Notes under the pieces: generated by a model
Told to the model about the DNA's origin: nothing
Database searches by the model: none
What the model saw: only the letters and a program-made list of their open reading frames with translations
Shown: piece by piece, positions 1-9,941 of the stretch
Numbering within the stretch: position 1 is the first letter of the stretch
Layout: each line of letters starts with the position of its first letter
Translations under genes and position numbers: made by a program
Assembly (NCBI GenBank): GCA_003427395.1
Contig: BFEA01000004.1
Location: 7,826,546-7,855,907, forward strand
Reading direction: 5' to 3'
Length of the DNA stretch: 29,362 nucleotides
Source of the DNA: Chara braunii
Lineage: Eukaryota > Streptophyta > Charophyceae > Charales > Characeae

Positions 1-160
1 GGGTGGTGGTTGGGGGGGGACGAGAGGGTGTAGGGATGGGAGGTGGAGGCAGTAGATAGGCTGAAGTTCAGGTTCGGGTTACGTGTGAAAGGGATATGGA
101 GGGCTCAGGGAACAGGCGTCACGTAGCAGATTTGTACATGGGCAGTGGCAGATCAGACTA
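1..160 (-). other. LINE copy A 3' untranslated region, partial
   Basis: Sequence downstream of the inferred end of ORF2, running off the window. It is C- and CT-rich on the minus strand, with a run of eight G at 12-19 on the plus strand. No poly-A and none of the conserved 3' hairpin module seen in copies B and C is reached before the window ends. Confidence 0.5.
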
Positions 161-308
161 TGGACATCAGTTGTCCATGGGGCAGTCCCTGGGGCTCCCT
201 TTGGATCATGGTGAAGTTGGTCAGTCGATAGTCTATTTAAAAGTTTGTCTCTGGTACGAATTCCCACTGGTCGTCCGACATAAGCCATGGATGCCACAAC
301 AACTTGTG

Positions 309-1463
309 TCATTCATCCAAACTACACATTCTGTTATGCGGGTCCAACCATGTTTCAGAAAACCTATTCAGTAATTGAGTCCTTTTGGCCGCGTCTTGTT
401 CATGCATTAGCCTATTTTGCATTATCTTCCAGGCTTGATGGGTTTGTGGGGTTATTTCATCGTTGATCGCGGCCCTAGCTTGAGGAAAGCCGAAGATGCG
501 CTGGCCTCTTTCATGAGAGCATCTCATTCGCCAAGCTACCATCAAAATAGGGAGACGCATATATTGATGGATGTTAAGTGCAAAAGGCGACCAATGAGAT
601 AGTTCCTGATGGTCCTGTCCGAAGAGAAGGGATGGCACATTCCAAGGTAGGTGGTGTCCTGTTAGATAGTGACATGCTGCATCCCACCATCTCCATAGAC
701 TCACTACCATGGGGCAATCAAGAAGACAATGTTCGAGTGTCGCTCTCTTCCTCGGCACACATGTATCACAGTAAGAGCACAAAGGTGAGAGTAACCCTTT
801 GATCTCTAGATCTGTTTTCTCTGTTCTCCAATCTGGGGTGGACAGGCATCGATGGATGATCTGTCTTTGGAGCGCCCTGTGGTTGGTGGGCTTTATGTGG
901 GAGTAGGCTGACCAACTGAAAAAACTAAGGTTCTCACTGTTTAAGGGGGAATCCCTTTCCCACCTGCGTAGTATGTTGTCCATGACTGATATCGGCTTTC
1001 GAGCAGCTCTATAACCTTTCTTGATTGTGTACTGCCATGGCTGCATGATGTTGTCTGCCCCCCATTTCCATTCCCATTCCGCAGGATCGAATGGGAGGAG
1101 GGAAATAGGGATGGTGGGTTCATATAGATGGTATGTTTCATCATTATCTTGCACCACCCTCACTCTCATGTAGGAGACCGATGGTTGATTTTGTCTGTCA
1201 GATTCTTCTATCTGTTGTATCGCCGACCATCTTGCTCCTGGCAGGGTTGGGGAGAATGTTTGGAGATCTATGTTATTTAGATTTGCCTTTGCCACTCTAT
1301 ACACAATCATTGGGATGGGCATGTCATCCATGCAGACCACCCTGTCGCCTTTATCTATTGTAGGACCTTCCTTAAGTTTTCGGATCCAGGCAAGTGGGAT
1401 TGAATCCTGCAACTCCCTTAGGTCTTGGGGTAGGGATACCATTTGCCCCACTCTCTCCTTCAT
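309..1463 (-). pseudogene. LINE copy A ORF2, C-terminal part with CX2C...HX4C zinc motif
   Basis: An open stretch of 384 codons. The zinc motif is CSYC (C229, C232) followed twelve residues later by H245 and C250 within EHCLLDC. It is preceded by QIIHRCLSTPDW and followed by LWRWWD, the usual setting of the C-terminal zinc domain of plant LINE ORF2 proteins (zf-RVT type). A more N-terminal segment, IPLAWIRKLKEGPTIDKGD (residues about 22-40), recurs in copies B and C. The TGA at 309-311 is probably not the original end. Beyond it the frame reads HKLLWHPWL...NF, a stop, then NFTMIQR, which parallels copy C's LRWKPWL...NNF...NFTLLYD, so the ancestral protein ended near 200-160. The first ATG here is internal to ORF2. 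Confidence 0.88.
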
Positions 1464-2351
1464 GGTCTCTTTTGTTACCTAGTTGGCACTGTGGACATCC
1501 CATAGGTCAGCAATTATAAAAACTCATTTTTTTACCCACTTTCTTCATTTAGATTTTCAGCCCAAGGAAAAGGTCTGGCCGTCTTGGTCCGTGATCTGCG
1601 GGTGACCGAACAACTGTTGTCTGCTGATTTCATGCCACCTGAGAGGGACGGGTTTTTTTTTCGGGCCTTTTTTTCTCCAGAGGCGTATGAAGTCTGGCCA
1701 CAACGGGTCCGTGTGTATGTCCCATCTTGCTCTCCCGACCGGGGTGTCATCCCTATCCTGTCGAGGGTATGCGGGGATGGATCAGGCTGGGTTTGTTATC
1801 CACTGCAGGGGGTGTACTGGCCGTTCCAAATGAGATTTGAGGGCCAGAGCAGTAATCTGTATGTGTGCAAAGTGTGCCCATGGGATGTTATTCCCAAGCA
1901 AGAGTCTGATGAGGAATTTAAACGAGAGGGCTTCAATTTCTTATTCAGGATCTATGATCCCAAGGCCCCCTTGACTTCTTGGTTGAGTTAATATGTCCCA
2001 TGCGAGCCGCTTGACACACTTGGTATCATTATGGTTATTTTTCCATAGTTAAGCAGTGGCTGTTTGTCGCAACTTGGTCAACTGTTTATTGGTCAGTGGC
2101 CAGAGTGCCACTTTATACCAGATTGTCGCAAAGACTGCGTTGTTAAGGGTCAGTGCTCTACCTACTACTGAGGTGGGTTTACCATCCTATTGCACCATTC
2201 TTTGGATGGCAAGATCCACCAGTGCATCCCCGTGATTTGGGGGAGGACCCTGTGCTGTCAATCTGACTCCAAGCACCCTTATTGCGGCTTCCTTTGCTTT
2301 CCATGAAACTTGAGGCTGTACTGGGGGTTCCTTGTCCAATGGATGTAACCA
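1464..2351 (-). pseudogene. LINE copy A ORF2, region between RT and zinc motif
   Basis: Degraded coding sequence that connects the RT to the C-terminal domain. On the minus strand the frames give RVLGVRLTAQGPPPN, then TSVVGRALTLNNAVFATIWY and LWPLTNKQLTKLRQTA, then QGGLGIIDP (plus-strand 1948-1973), then LRWHEISRQQLFG and IIADLWD. The GGLGI box and the neighbouring leucine- and tryptophan-rich blocks are characteristic of L1-like ORF2 just C-terminal of the RT thumb. Several TGA, TAA and TAG stops and at least one frame change interrupt it. The plus-strand 135-codon open frame at 1584-1991 overlaps this region and is read here as a shadow. Confidence 0.8.
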
Positions 2352-2675
2352 TCATCCTTCCGTCTTCGTGCCCCAGTTAACCTTCATGTCCACCGCCAAC
2401 TCAAAGAGGTGGATGGTCTGTGCTAGAGCTTGAAGGTTACTTGCATTGGCCCGAAATAGAACCGTGAGGTCATCTGCGAACAGAGAAGTTGTTGGGATCA
2501 AGTGGTGAGGGATCTCTGGCACATCAATTTTTTGGATCAGGTGGTTGAACCTTATCATTGCCGCCAATGCTTCCATCACCAGAACGAAGAGCATCGGGGC
2601 GATGGGATCCCCTTGTCTAACTGATCTCTGGAGACGGAACGGGGGGGTCAGGTGACAATTTAACATTAACATAGG
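2352..2675 (-). pseudogene. LINE copy A ORF2, RT domain, C-terminal half (catalytic FADD box)
   Basis: The frame carries PPFRLQRSVRQGDPIAPMLF, a standard RT block 4 (RQGxPxxPxLF), then SLFADDLTVL with the catalytic Asp-Asp at plus-strand 2469-2480, and ends in VNWGTKTEG, the usual block after the YADD-type box. The upstream end of this open frame (to 2813) lies inside the inserted element and is not RT. A G7 homopolymer at 2641-2647 probably hides a one-base frameshift: the residues before it read in frame with the half beyond the insertion only in the neighbouring phase. Confidence 0.92.
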
Positions 2676-3560
2676 ATTCGTGAAAACCCAACAACACGAC
2701 AAAACCCAACATTTTGTATAGAGTGAAATACTAAAAGTCAAACAACTGTATCTGATTAAAAAAAAGCAGCGTTTCGAACCTTTTCTCGAGAAGCGAGGCC
2801 AAAAACTAAGCAAAAAGTAAAATGATCCGCAAACAATCCAGGAAAATCATTTACAGCAAAGATCCTGTTATAGAACTATAACTCATTTTCAACAGATCGA
2901 CAAAAAACAGAGCTTCGATAAAACAACTGTAAGGCAAAATCGAAAGTTGTAAAAAACTCAGTTCTAGTGAATACTCGTATATAGGACTATACGCCGTTCT
3001 CAACACATATTGGCCAATATGACAATTTTCAAGTTAGTATTAAAATCCTTGCAAAAAAATTATATGTTATGTAAAATAATAAAACAAACAACTTTTCCCT
3101 CGGACTTAGTCAAAATCAAGTATATAAAAAAAAAAAAAAAAACTTAAAAAAAGTAAAAAATTCATTTGAAAAAAAAAATGTTTCCCCACTAAAAAGAGAA
3201 CATATTTGAGCGAACGTAGTTGCAAGCAAGATAACATATTAGTATGTTCACGAAACCCCCGAACATGTTCGGCGTGCTGCATGACTTATAGGACTATACA
3301 CACAATCTTTTGAGATAATTAAAAAGTTGCATATTTCAATTCCTTACTAAACTGTGATTCAATTAGTAGTGATTTTCTATGGAAAATCGTGTGCTTTTCC
3401 TCGCCACTTCTAGTGGTTGTCAAAAAGTACCTTTTTATTGTGGTTGCTTTACTTCATGTGAAATCTTGCTCCTGCAGGAGACCTAAATATTGTACTTTTA
3501 TAATCTTTAATACATTTCGTTCAAACCCAACATTTTTTTTGTTGGGTTTTCACGAATTCG
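2676..3560. mobile_element. AT-rich inverted-repeat element, 875 bp, inside the LINE A RT gene, with 5-bp direct flanks
   Basis: The element runs about 2681-3555. Its ends are inverted: GTGAAAACCCAACAA at the left (2680-2694) and TTGTTGGGTTTTCAC at the right (3539-3553). ATTCG stands on both sides (2676-2680 and 3556-3560). Removing the element plus one ATTCG copy joins the RT halves as MNIESYVNVKLSP followed by PFRLQRSVRQGDP, a sensible RT order, so the boundaries are nearly right. The right terminus also folds on itself (AACCCAACA, T-rich loop, TGTTGGGTT). The interior is AT-rich and has no coding sequence. It is therefore a non-autonomous DNA transposon (MITE-like); the superfamily is uncertain because the outermost 2-3 bases could belong either to the terminal repeat or to the target. 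Confidence 0.8.
2869..3298. repeat. Three copies of TATAG-NN-CTATA inside the inserted element
   Basis: The 12-base near-palindrome occurs at 2869-2880 (centre AA), 2980-2991 (centre GA) and 3287-3298 (centre GA). The first two are followed by similar text (CATTTTCAACA and CGTTCTCAACA). They may be subterminal protein-binding repeats or relics of internal duplication. Confidence 0.6.
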
Positions 3561-4235
3561 ATGTTCATTATATTGGTGGTCGCTGTTCTGTGTAAGATAC
3601 TAATCCATTTACGAAAGAGAGGGCCAAACTGCATTTTGTCTAGACATATATCTAGAAAATCACAGTCAACATGGTCATATGGTTTCTCAAAGTCTATGAA
3701 CAAGATTGTTGCTTTCACTTTTCTTTGTCTCGCATAACGTATTGTTTCGTTGACTAACAAAATATTGTTTTGGATATTCCTGTGTGGCATAAAGCCCGAC
3801 AGATCCGGGTGGATGAGGTGGGGCAATAGTGGTAAGAGCCTCGACGCCCACGCTTTGGCCACTATTTTGTAGGGAACCGGGAGTAATGTGATAGACGATA
3901 GTTCCGTATTTCATCCCGATCTCCCTTTTTGTGTAGCAAGGTGGTTACCCCTTGTCCTATCATCTCCCCAAACGTTTCTTTGTGAAAGACCGCATTGACA
4001 TAGGCTGCAAAGTCGTTTGAGAGGATGTCCCAGAAATATAACCAAAATTCCTTTGGAAATGAGTCAAGTCATGGGATTTTCTCATCGTCGATTCCTTGTA
4101 GCGCTTGCAAGAGATTAGACGGGGTGAGCGGGGCTTCCAGTGCCTCACATTTGCGGTGGCTAAAAGTGCAGGCAATGCATTAAGCAGAATGACCCTAGCC
4201 TCGTCTACCTCCTGGGGTGGATGTTGTGAGACCTC
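3561..4235 (-). pseudogene. LINE copy A ORF2, RT domain, N-terminal half
   Basis: Minus-strand frames give VTTLLHKKGDRDEIRNYRP, a canonical RT block 1, then AKAWASRLLPLLPHLIHPDLSGFMPHRNIQ (block 2, with the GF...R.I signature) and ILFIDFEKPYDHVD (block 3, catalytic Asp). The order and spacing match L1-type RT. At least one frameshift separates the HKKGD block (frame open at about 3960-4175) from the AKAWASRLL block (frame open at 3521-3862), and one stop lies near 4070. The C-terminal half continues on the far side of the inserted 875-bp element. Confidence 0.9.
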
Positions 4236-4994
4236 TTACGTAAACAAATGGCGGTAATATTTGGATGCATAGTCGACAATTTGGGAAGCATTGGATGCGA
4301 TTGGTTGGGTATCATCAAATGGGTGTTTCAGTGAGGGGACAATGTTATGGCTACTTCTAGCCCTGACTTTGTTGTAAAAGGTTTTGGTCATTAACCCTCT
4401 TGAAACATCCTTTCGTACTCTGGCCAGTAAGCGCCATTTGTGGGCTTGTTCATCAAGATGGTCTTGTAGTTGAAGCCTCGCCCTTTGTAGGGCCTCGAAG
4501 GTGGGCAGATCCAAAGGATTGTCTGTTAGGTGTTTATCCCATTCTTCCAGTTGCACAAGTAGACGATCTATAACCGCTTTACGATCCCTGGCCACATGGA
4601 TGGACAATTTTTTGATTATATCCCTGAGCTGCGCAATTCCTTCGTTGAACCACTGTACTATCGACCCTTCATGGGGTCTCCAGTGTGACCAGTATGCCCA
4701 AAAGTCTTTGACTTGGCTGTTCAGCACCGGCAGTCGCAGCCAGGATGTGTTAAACTTAAAATACCCGGGCCTACGTTTTACATGTGTATGGCCCATCGCT
4801 ATCATTCTATGATCAAAGGATTTGCAGGGCGAGAATGAGAGAACATCTGCCACTGTGAGCAGACCAATGAGATCTTTTGACAAGAGGCCTAAGTCTATGC
4901 GAGAGTTGGATAGTCTCGCATGTCCTCTGGATCTAACACATGTATATGTTTTTTTAGCATGATGCCTATCCACCAGGTCCAAATCTACCATCAT
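4236..4994 (-). pseudogene. LINE copy A ORF2, endonuclease C-terminus and linker to RT
   Basis: A 252-codon open stretch. ARLSNSRIDLGLLS (residues about 26-39) and SFDHRMIAM (about 59-67) are the SRID and (S)DH motifs near the end of AP-like endonucleases of LINEs; the His is a catalytic residue of that family. The remainder is a charged, helical linker (WAYWSHWRPHEG, LQRARLQLQDHLDEQAHKWRLLARVRKDVSRGLMTKTFYNKVRA) ending in YYRHLFT, as usual before the RT. It overlaps no other coding feature and is preceded in a different frame by the GDFN part of the endonuclease. Confidence 0.88.
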
Positions 4995-5600
4995 TTGGGT
5001 TAGCTTCCTGTTGTCCGGTCCTCATTCCCTCTGAGTGTTTTGGGATCCTGGTGACTGTGTAGCTGTATAACGCCCATAGCGGATCCACTGTGGTGTTGAA
5101 ATCCCCTATGATTATGAGTGGGATCCCACTCGAGAGGGTGGTTTATAGTGTGTTAAAGAACTGCACCCTACTGGTCGGGTCATTGGGAGCGTATATACAC
5201 ACCAAGCATACTTTCTCTGCCCCTATTGTGGCCCTTAGCCAGACCCATCTCCCTTCAATTTGATCCCATTGTGCTTCCACTGGTGATAGTCTAGAAGAGG
5301 GTGGGAGCCAAATAGCCACCCCTGTTGATGCTGACGCTTTAGCCGGGGAGGCAAAGGCGGTATACGACCATATTTGACGTGCTCTTGCTTGGTGGGGTGC
5401 AGAGGCCGTGAGATGAGTTTCCTGGATCCCTATAGCATCTGGCTATTTGCCCCCCATATCCCTGGTGATAAGGTTTCATAGCTCATCACTTGTTTGTTAG
5501 TTGGGCTGTGCCAAGCCATTGACATTGACCGATCTAATATCCAGATCGGCTTCGACCAATTTTTTTGCCCAGGCTGGTTGTTGTCGTAAGCTTGGTGGGG
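4995..5600 (-). pseudogene. LINE copy A ORF2, AP-endonuclease, N-terminal two thirds
   Basis: Minus-strand frames give DLDIRSVNVNGLAQ (start of the fold), IGIQETHL (catalytic Glu, plus-strand about 5412-5435), GVAIWLPPSSRL, EGRWVWLRATIG, VCLVCIYAPND and PLIIIGDFNTT (plus-strand about 5095-5120). These are the ordered APE motifs of L1-like elements. Stops (TAA, TGA, TAG) lie between the first two motifs and there is at least one frame change further on, so the copy is dead. The endonuclease nicks target DNA to prime reverse transcription in this family. Confidence 0.85.
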
Positions 5601-5999
5601 GGAGTAGTGGGCTAGGACACCATGGGTGATGATCTACGAGTGGACGTCCCTACCCTGCTCCTACATTTTGCTCAGGTTGTTGATAACGGTCCGATCTATA
5701 CTGTGGTATTTGGAGATCTACGGGCCCAATATTTGCAAAGTCTGTCATTATTGTCGGTTTTATTCGGCCATGGGCACCCCAACCCCAATGTTGTTGACGA
5801 ACGGGGGGTCATCCCACATTCTACTGGCATCTAGGGTATCTTCCTCTAGCATGCGCTGGATGAAGAGCACCTGGTCCTCTGCCATCCATATATTATTAGT
5901 GTGCATTCTGGTAATGAGGAGGTCCAACAATTCCTGTTGGGTGAACCAGATGATGTGGTTTTCCTGCCTGTTGTATTGCTGTGTCATGGCAAACAGCAC
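5601..5999 (-). pseudogene. LINE copy A ORF2, N-terminal segment before the endonuclease
   Basis: From the ATG at 5999 the frame is open for 79 codons (to 5760): MLFAMTQQYNRQE... then QQELLDLLITRMHTNN...EDQVLFIQRMLEEDTLDASR. It is a helical, charged segment with no family I recognise. It begins 38 nt downstream of the ORF1 stop at 6038, a spacing that suits a dicistronic LINE transcript. Frameshifts or stops then separate it from the endonuclease. Whether 5999 is the true start is not certain. Confidence 0.6.
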
Positions 6000-6037
6000 T
6001 AAGATCTTGCGGGAAGATCGTCCCCACTACGCCCTGG

Positions 6038-9000
6038 TCACCGTTCTGAATCAGGTGGTTCCGAAGCATGTGTCGGGTTAACATCTGAGGGGTATTCCCT
6101 CTCCACCCCTAGACTGTCAGACCGGGTGGAAGATCCTGGGAGGGCTATGCAATGCTGGTGTTGGTTGTGTGTCTCCACCCAGTCTGACCCCTGCTGTTGT
6201 GAGTGTGTATCCTCGAATGCAGGACTCAGTAGCCGAGACCCCATCTTGTTGTGTGTCCGTTCGGCAACTATGTCTGAGTGTGTCAGCTGGGAGAGGTCCC
6301 AATGTAACAGAGAATCCGACCTATCAGTACCATCCAATTCGTCTGAGGAATCAGTGGCCGTGTCATTGCTTTCCTCATGTATAGTGAATACAGTTTTGCC
6401 ATGTGTCGTGGATAAGGCCGGAATCGGAGTCGATGACACGGGTTGTATGTGCACTATCGGATTCAACAAGTGATGGGGGAGGATGTTTCCCATTCCTGGC
6501 ATTGTCAGTGCTCCGACCTTTTCCCATTCTCCAACTGTGGCCTGCAATTCGTGTATGATGACACTTGGCCATTCTATTCCTTCAAATGACACAACGTTGT
6601 CATCTTGTTCAACTGTACTGGTGAGGAGGAGAAGTGAATCTTCCCCTGTTGGAGTCATTCCCTTTTGTTTTCTTTGGCGAATTTTGTCCAACAGGCCCTG
6701 CACCGCTGTAAAGACAGCATTAGCCACTTCCGACCAATCCATGGAGGTGGGATCATTGTGACTGTCTAACAGACTTGTGACCGATTGTGCGCGCATGAAT
6801 GCTTTCCTCAGTTTTTCCCAATGAAGTGGGGGGATGAGTGAGTGATCCCCCTGCCTTGTAGATTTAAGGAGGGCAATAAGCACTGAGTCTTTGACAGCCT
6901 TTAGGTGTGTACGGACCCTGCTGTTTTTGGACAAACGCCAGGGGGGCTTTAGCTTTGGGACAGACAACCCATTTTGTCCATCGTCACCATTGTTATGTTC
7001 TGACTTTTCCACACTCGTTCCTGGCCCCTTCATTTCTGTGTCCAGCCCCGGAGGTGGGGGCTCAACTTCCTCTATGTGGTGTGTGACGCCGTGCGATGCT
7101 GCATTTATGTTTGTCGCCTTTTGGGCATCCAGAATAGCAATTGTTTTGGGGGGGATTGATATCATTGGAGGTGGTCCTCCCCCAATGGGGGGTTCTGTAC
7201 CCAGGTACAGGTGTGGAGGGGGGTGCACCACCACCAATGCTCCCTCTGTTGGGGGTGGGGACATATCTGCCATAACATCCTGTATTCCTGGGGGTGGAGG
7301 GCCTGATTGGTCCATGGGCAGTCTCCCCATGGGATCTTCTGTGGGCACCTCCACTCCTTCCATTACGTCCTGGCCAGGGTGTACTTATTCCCTACCATTG
7401 TTGTTTGCAGCAGAAGTCAATTCTTCTGACATATTCTGCAGTCTGATCTTCCACTGTTGTAATTTCTTATTTAGGTGCCCTGCCCTGTCCTATCCTCTGT
7501 TTTGTCCTTTCGATATTGATGGGAGTGACCTGGGATATGCTCCCCACTCTCTGTCGGCATTGCCCTTATTGGCTGCCGGTGGTCCCGGTATCTGAAGTCG
7601 AGGTTGTGCAAGGGCAAAAGGGGGGAGAGAGGGGGAGGGACAGTCATGGTCATGGTCAGGAAATCTGGGTGAGGTTCTGGGTGATTGATCTGCCTGTGGT
7701 TACTTCTCTTTCTCCGTCGCTTTCTCCATCCCCTTCATTCTTTGATTTTTTGTACCACGTTCGTGTGGCATGCTTCCCTGATCCCGTCCTTGATCCCATC
7801 CATCCTTTCCTTGTCCTCCTCGTTTTTCATCAGCCTTTTGATGGTCAGCACTGCCATTCTCATTGTTGTCTATCTCCTTTCCCCCTTTGCCTTGACTTTT
7901 TGTTCCACGCTCGTGTGGCATGCTTTCATGAACCTGTCCTTCCTTTCCTTGCCCTCCTCGTTCTTCATCGTCCTTTTGATGGTCAGTTTTGTCGTTCCCA
8001 CTGTTGCCTATCTCCTTTCCCCCTTTGCTTATGGTCTATGTCATTGCTTCCTTTTCTCCGTTGACTGGTGATTCTTTCTCTTTTCCTTGGCTGCGTTTTG
8101 CAGGCGTCCCTGTCCTGTCTGTACCCTTTTGTTCCCCCTTATGTTTATTGTGGACAAGTTGTTGACTTGGTTGGTCATTCCCTTGCAGGTCTGCCCGTTT
8201 GGCTAATCCTGCCTGTGTATTATTTGCTGGTGATCGTCCTGGTCGTCCCTCACCTTCCCATTTCCAGGTCCCCGGTTGCTTGCTGCTGTGTCTGTAGAAC
8301 ACCCATCCTTCAAACGAGGGGTCCTCCGGGACCCATCTTCCGGGGCCTTGTGGGTGGGGTCTCACCAACCCCTTCATATCCCGGCCTTGCGTTCTCGGGC
8401 AGTGAGGGTCTGTGTTGAGATGACCCCTCTGGTTGCAGGCGTAACACCACGGGTCTTGTGAATGATTCACCTGCACTGCGTATGTCCGTCCTTCTTGCGA
8501 GAAGGACCATTGACCACTGACCGGAAATCCCACAGATGGGTCCCAATCTACTGCGACCAGCAGGGTGTCGTCTCGTTTTGGTAGATATTGAGGTTGATCC
8601 ATTATATAGCCAAGAACTGGTGCAATTTGGTGGAGATCAGCCATGATCGCCCCTTGAACACACAGTGGTGCGAACCGGAACTCAACCCAGAAGTGGTCTT
8701 TCATAAGTTGCTCTCTCCTTTGGTCCGCTGTAAAGGGGACCAAAGGTTCCCAGGGTCTCACCTCCACCCAGAAAGATCTAAACCGCAAATGGGTTTGTTT
8801 GAGGAGGTTGACTTTATCCACCAAATGCACTGTAATAACAGAAATCATGTTTGGTCCTGCTATCTCTGTTAAAAAATGATATGAGACAGCCTGATCGTAA
8901 GTCTTGATTGCTCTCAACCTGTCGTGCACCCATCTAAGTTTCTCGTTGATGGAGACCGACCCCACCTCCTGTGGAAACCTAAATTGGACTACATTGCGTG

Positions 9001-9466
9001 AGTAGATGTGATTGCAATTTGCCACCGCCTGTGGTGAGTAAATTGCATGGGGGTAAATATACCCATTTTTTTCGATGTATTTGCTTTTCGGCCAAGTATG
9101 CAGTTTTGGTATAAAATGTGCTTTCATCAACCCCATCGCGTCGAGAGCCATGATCCCATCTTCCGACCGATTTCCAGATGCTGCCAGAGCATGCATCAAG
9201 GCCGCCGATTCCCTTGACACTTTCGTCGGGGTCGAGGATCTTTCTTTGGCCTGTAGGACTGTGGTGGTGGTGGTGGTGGTCCCTTCCCGGGACTGTGTCA
9301 CTGCCTCTACGTACGTGGCTGGTCGTGCTCCTTCCCCTGCGCCACGTTTATCATGTTCTTCGCGTGTTTGTAGTAGGAGGGTTGATGGGGTGTCTCCCTC
9401 CCTAGTTCCCCGAGAACTCCCCGGGATGTCTTCGTGTTTGTCATTGTGTTTGCCTTTGTGTGTCAT
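6038..9466 (-). pseudogene. LINE copy A ORF1: DUF4283-like plus CCHC knuckle, 1143 codons with four in-frame stops
   Basis: A single frame runs from the ATG at 9466 (in-frame TAG two codons upstream) to the TGA at 6038, broken only by TAG 8036-8038, TAA 7697-7699, a TAG near 7495 and a TAA near 7388. The first 476 codons hold a Ser/Thr-rich leader, a DUF4283-like domain (about residues 155-320, with FWVEFRFAPLCV and LVAVDWDPSVGFPV) and a zinc knuckle C341, C344, H349, C356 (CX2CX4HX6C). After that come Lys/Gly/Glu-rich 50-residue repeats, a Pro-rich stretch and a long acidic C-terminal part (GPPPPG, EPPPPGLD, later DSSDELDGTDRSD) with no recognised domain. ORF1 proteins of this type bind the element RNA. 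The absence of any frameshift over 3.4 kb suggests a fairly young copy. Confidence 0.85.
7769..8028 (-). repeat. In-frame 150-bp (50-codon) tandem repeats within ORF1
   Basis: Unit one spans 7769-7918 and unit two starts at 7919; a partial third copy of the MPHERGTK start lies at 7745-7768. The protein units begin MPHERGTKSQGKGGKEI and contain DHQK.D.(E/K)RGGQGK. Over the stretch the two share, unit two is 12 bp shorter, so the length change is a multiple of three. That fits selection for the reading frame while the repeat arose. Confidence 0.75.
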
Positions 9467-9496
9467 TTTCTATTTCGGTGAATATGTCACTATACG

Positions 9497-9920
9497 TTTT
9501 TGGAAGATCATGTGCGAGTGAAAGTCAGGTTACAATTCGTTTGTGTTCCTCAGGGCCGGAGCGACATCTGCGTCCCAGTTTTACATTGATTACCCTGATT
9601 ATCTTGATTACACATTCAGATGGTTGAAGATGGCACAGGTGGCAAATAGTTCTTATTAATTATTATACGCAAGATTGTACTATCATTCCAACGTTCTGTC
9701 ATGATAAGATGAGTGATTTTGGAATATCATGTACGATTCAAAATCAGGTTACAATCCGTATGTGTTCCTTCGGTCTGGGGCGGTATCTGCACAGCCGTAT
9801 AGGCACATCCCCATTTTTATCTTGATTGCATATTCAAATGGTTGAAAATGACACAGTCGGCAAATAGCAATAATTGTGTGCAAGATTATACCCACATTCT
9901 GTCATGAATCGGTGTTTGAG
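9497..9920 (-). repeat. Two 220-bp tandem repeats in the LINE A 5' UTR
   Basis: On the plus strand, TTTTGGAAGATCATGTGCGA (9497) and TTTTGGAATATCATGTACGA (9717) open two similar units. Both continue with TCAGGTTACAAT(T/C)CG, TGTGTTCCT, a TATCTTGATT block, ATGGTTGAA(G/A)ATG, GGCAAATAG, GCAAGATT and TTCTGTCATGA. The first unit is 220 bp and the second ends near 9920. They lie directly upstream of the ORF1 ATG (9466) on the minus strand, the place of promoter monomers in some LINEs. I infer a promoter role from position only. Confidence 0.75.
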
Positions 9921-9941
9921 TGTATGTGAGTGTATGTACAC

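Larger units (their letters stand above)
161..9920 (-). mobile_element. LINE copy A, nearly full length, 3' end outside window
   Basis: A non-LTR retrotransposon read on the minus strand. In order it shows tandem repeats (about 9920-9497), ORF1 (9466-6038), and ORF2 with an N-terminal segment, AP-endonuclease, linker, reverse transcriptase, post-RT region and CX2C...HX4C zinc motif (about 5999-161). The overall design (DUF4283-like ORF1 with CCHC knuckle, APE endonuclease, GGLGI box after the RT, terminal zinc motif) is that of plant L1-type elements. ORF1 keeps one frame throughout; ORF2 has several stops and frameshifts and an 875-bp inserted element in the RT. The 3' tail lies left of position 1, so neither poly-A nor target duplication can be tested. 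It is the reference copy for recognising fragments B, C, D and E in the same window. Confidence 0.9.

Noticed and set aside
1584-1991. Plus-strand 135-codon open frame
   Set aside because: The minus strand here encodes the GGLGI and post-RT region of LINE A in the correct order; the plus frame is a shadow.
2135-2185. A tRNA-like D-arm text (minus strand CTCAGTAGTAGGTAGAGCAC)
   Set aside because: It translates in LINE ORF2 as TSVVGRALTLNN, a conserved post-RT block, and no B box or acceptor pairing follows.
6126-8418. Several plus-strand open frames opposite ORF1
   Set aside because: They are low-complexity Cys/Ser/Leu-rich shadows of the minus-strand ORF1.
6038-9466. Alternative genetic code (TAA/TAG read as Gln), because all four in-frame stops in ORF1 are TAA or TAG
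   Set aside because: ORF2 of the same copy has TGA, TAA and TAG stops alike, and where copies A and C can be aligned a TAA faces Thr, not Gln. Four stops are too few; C-to-T decay explains them.
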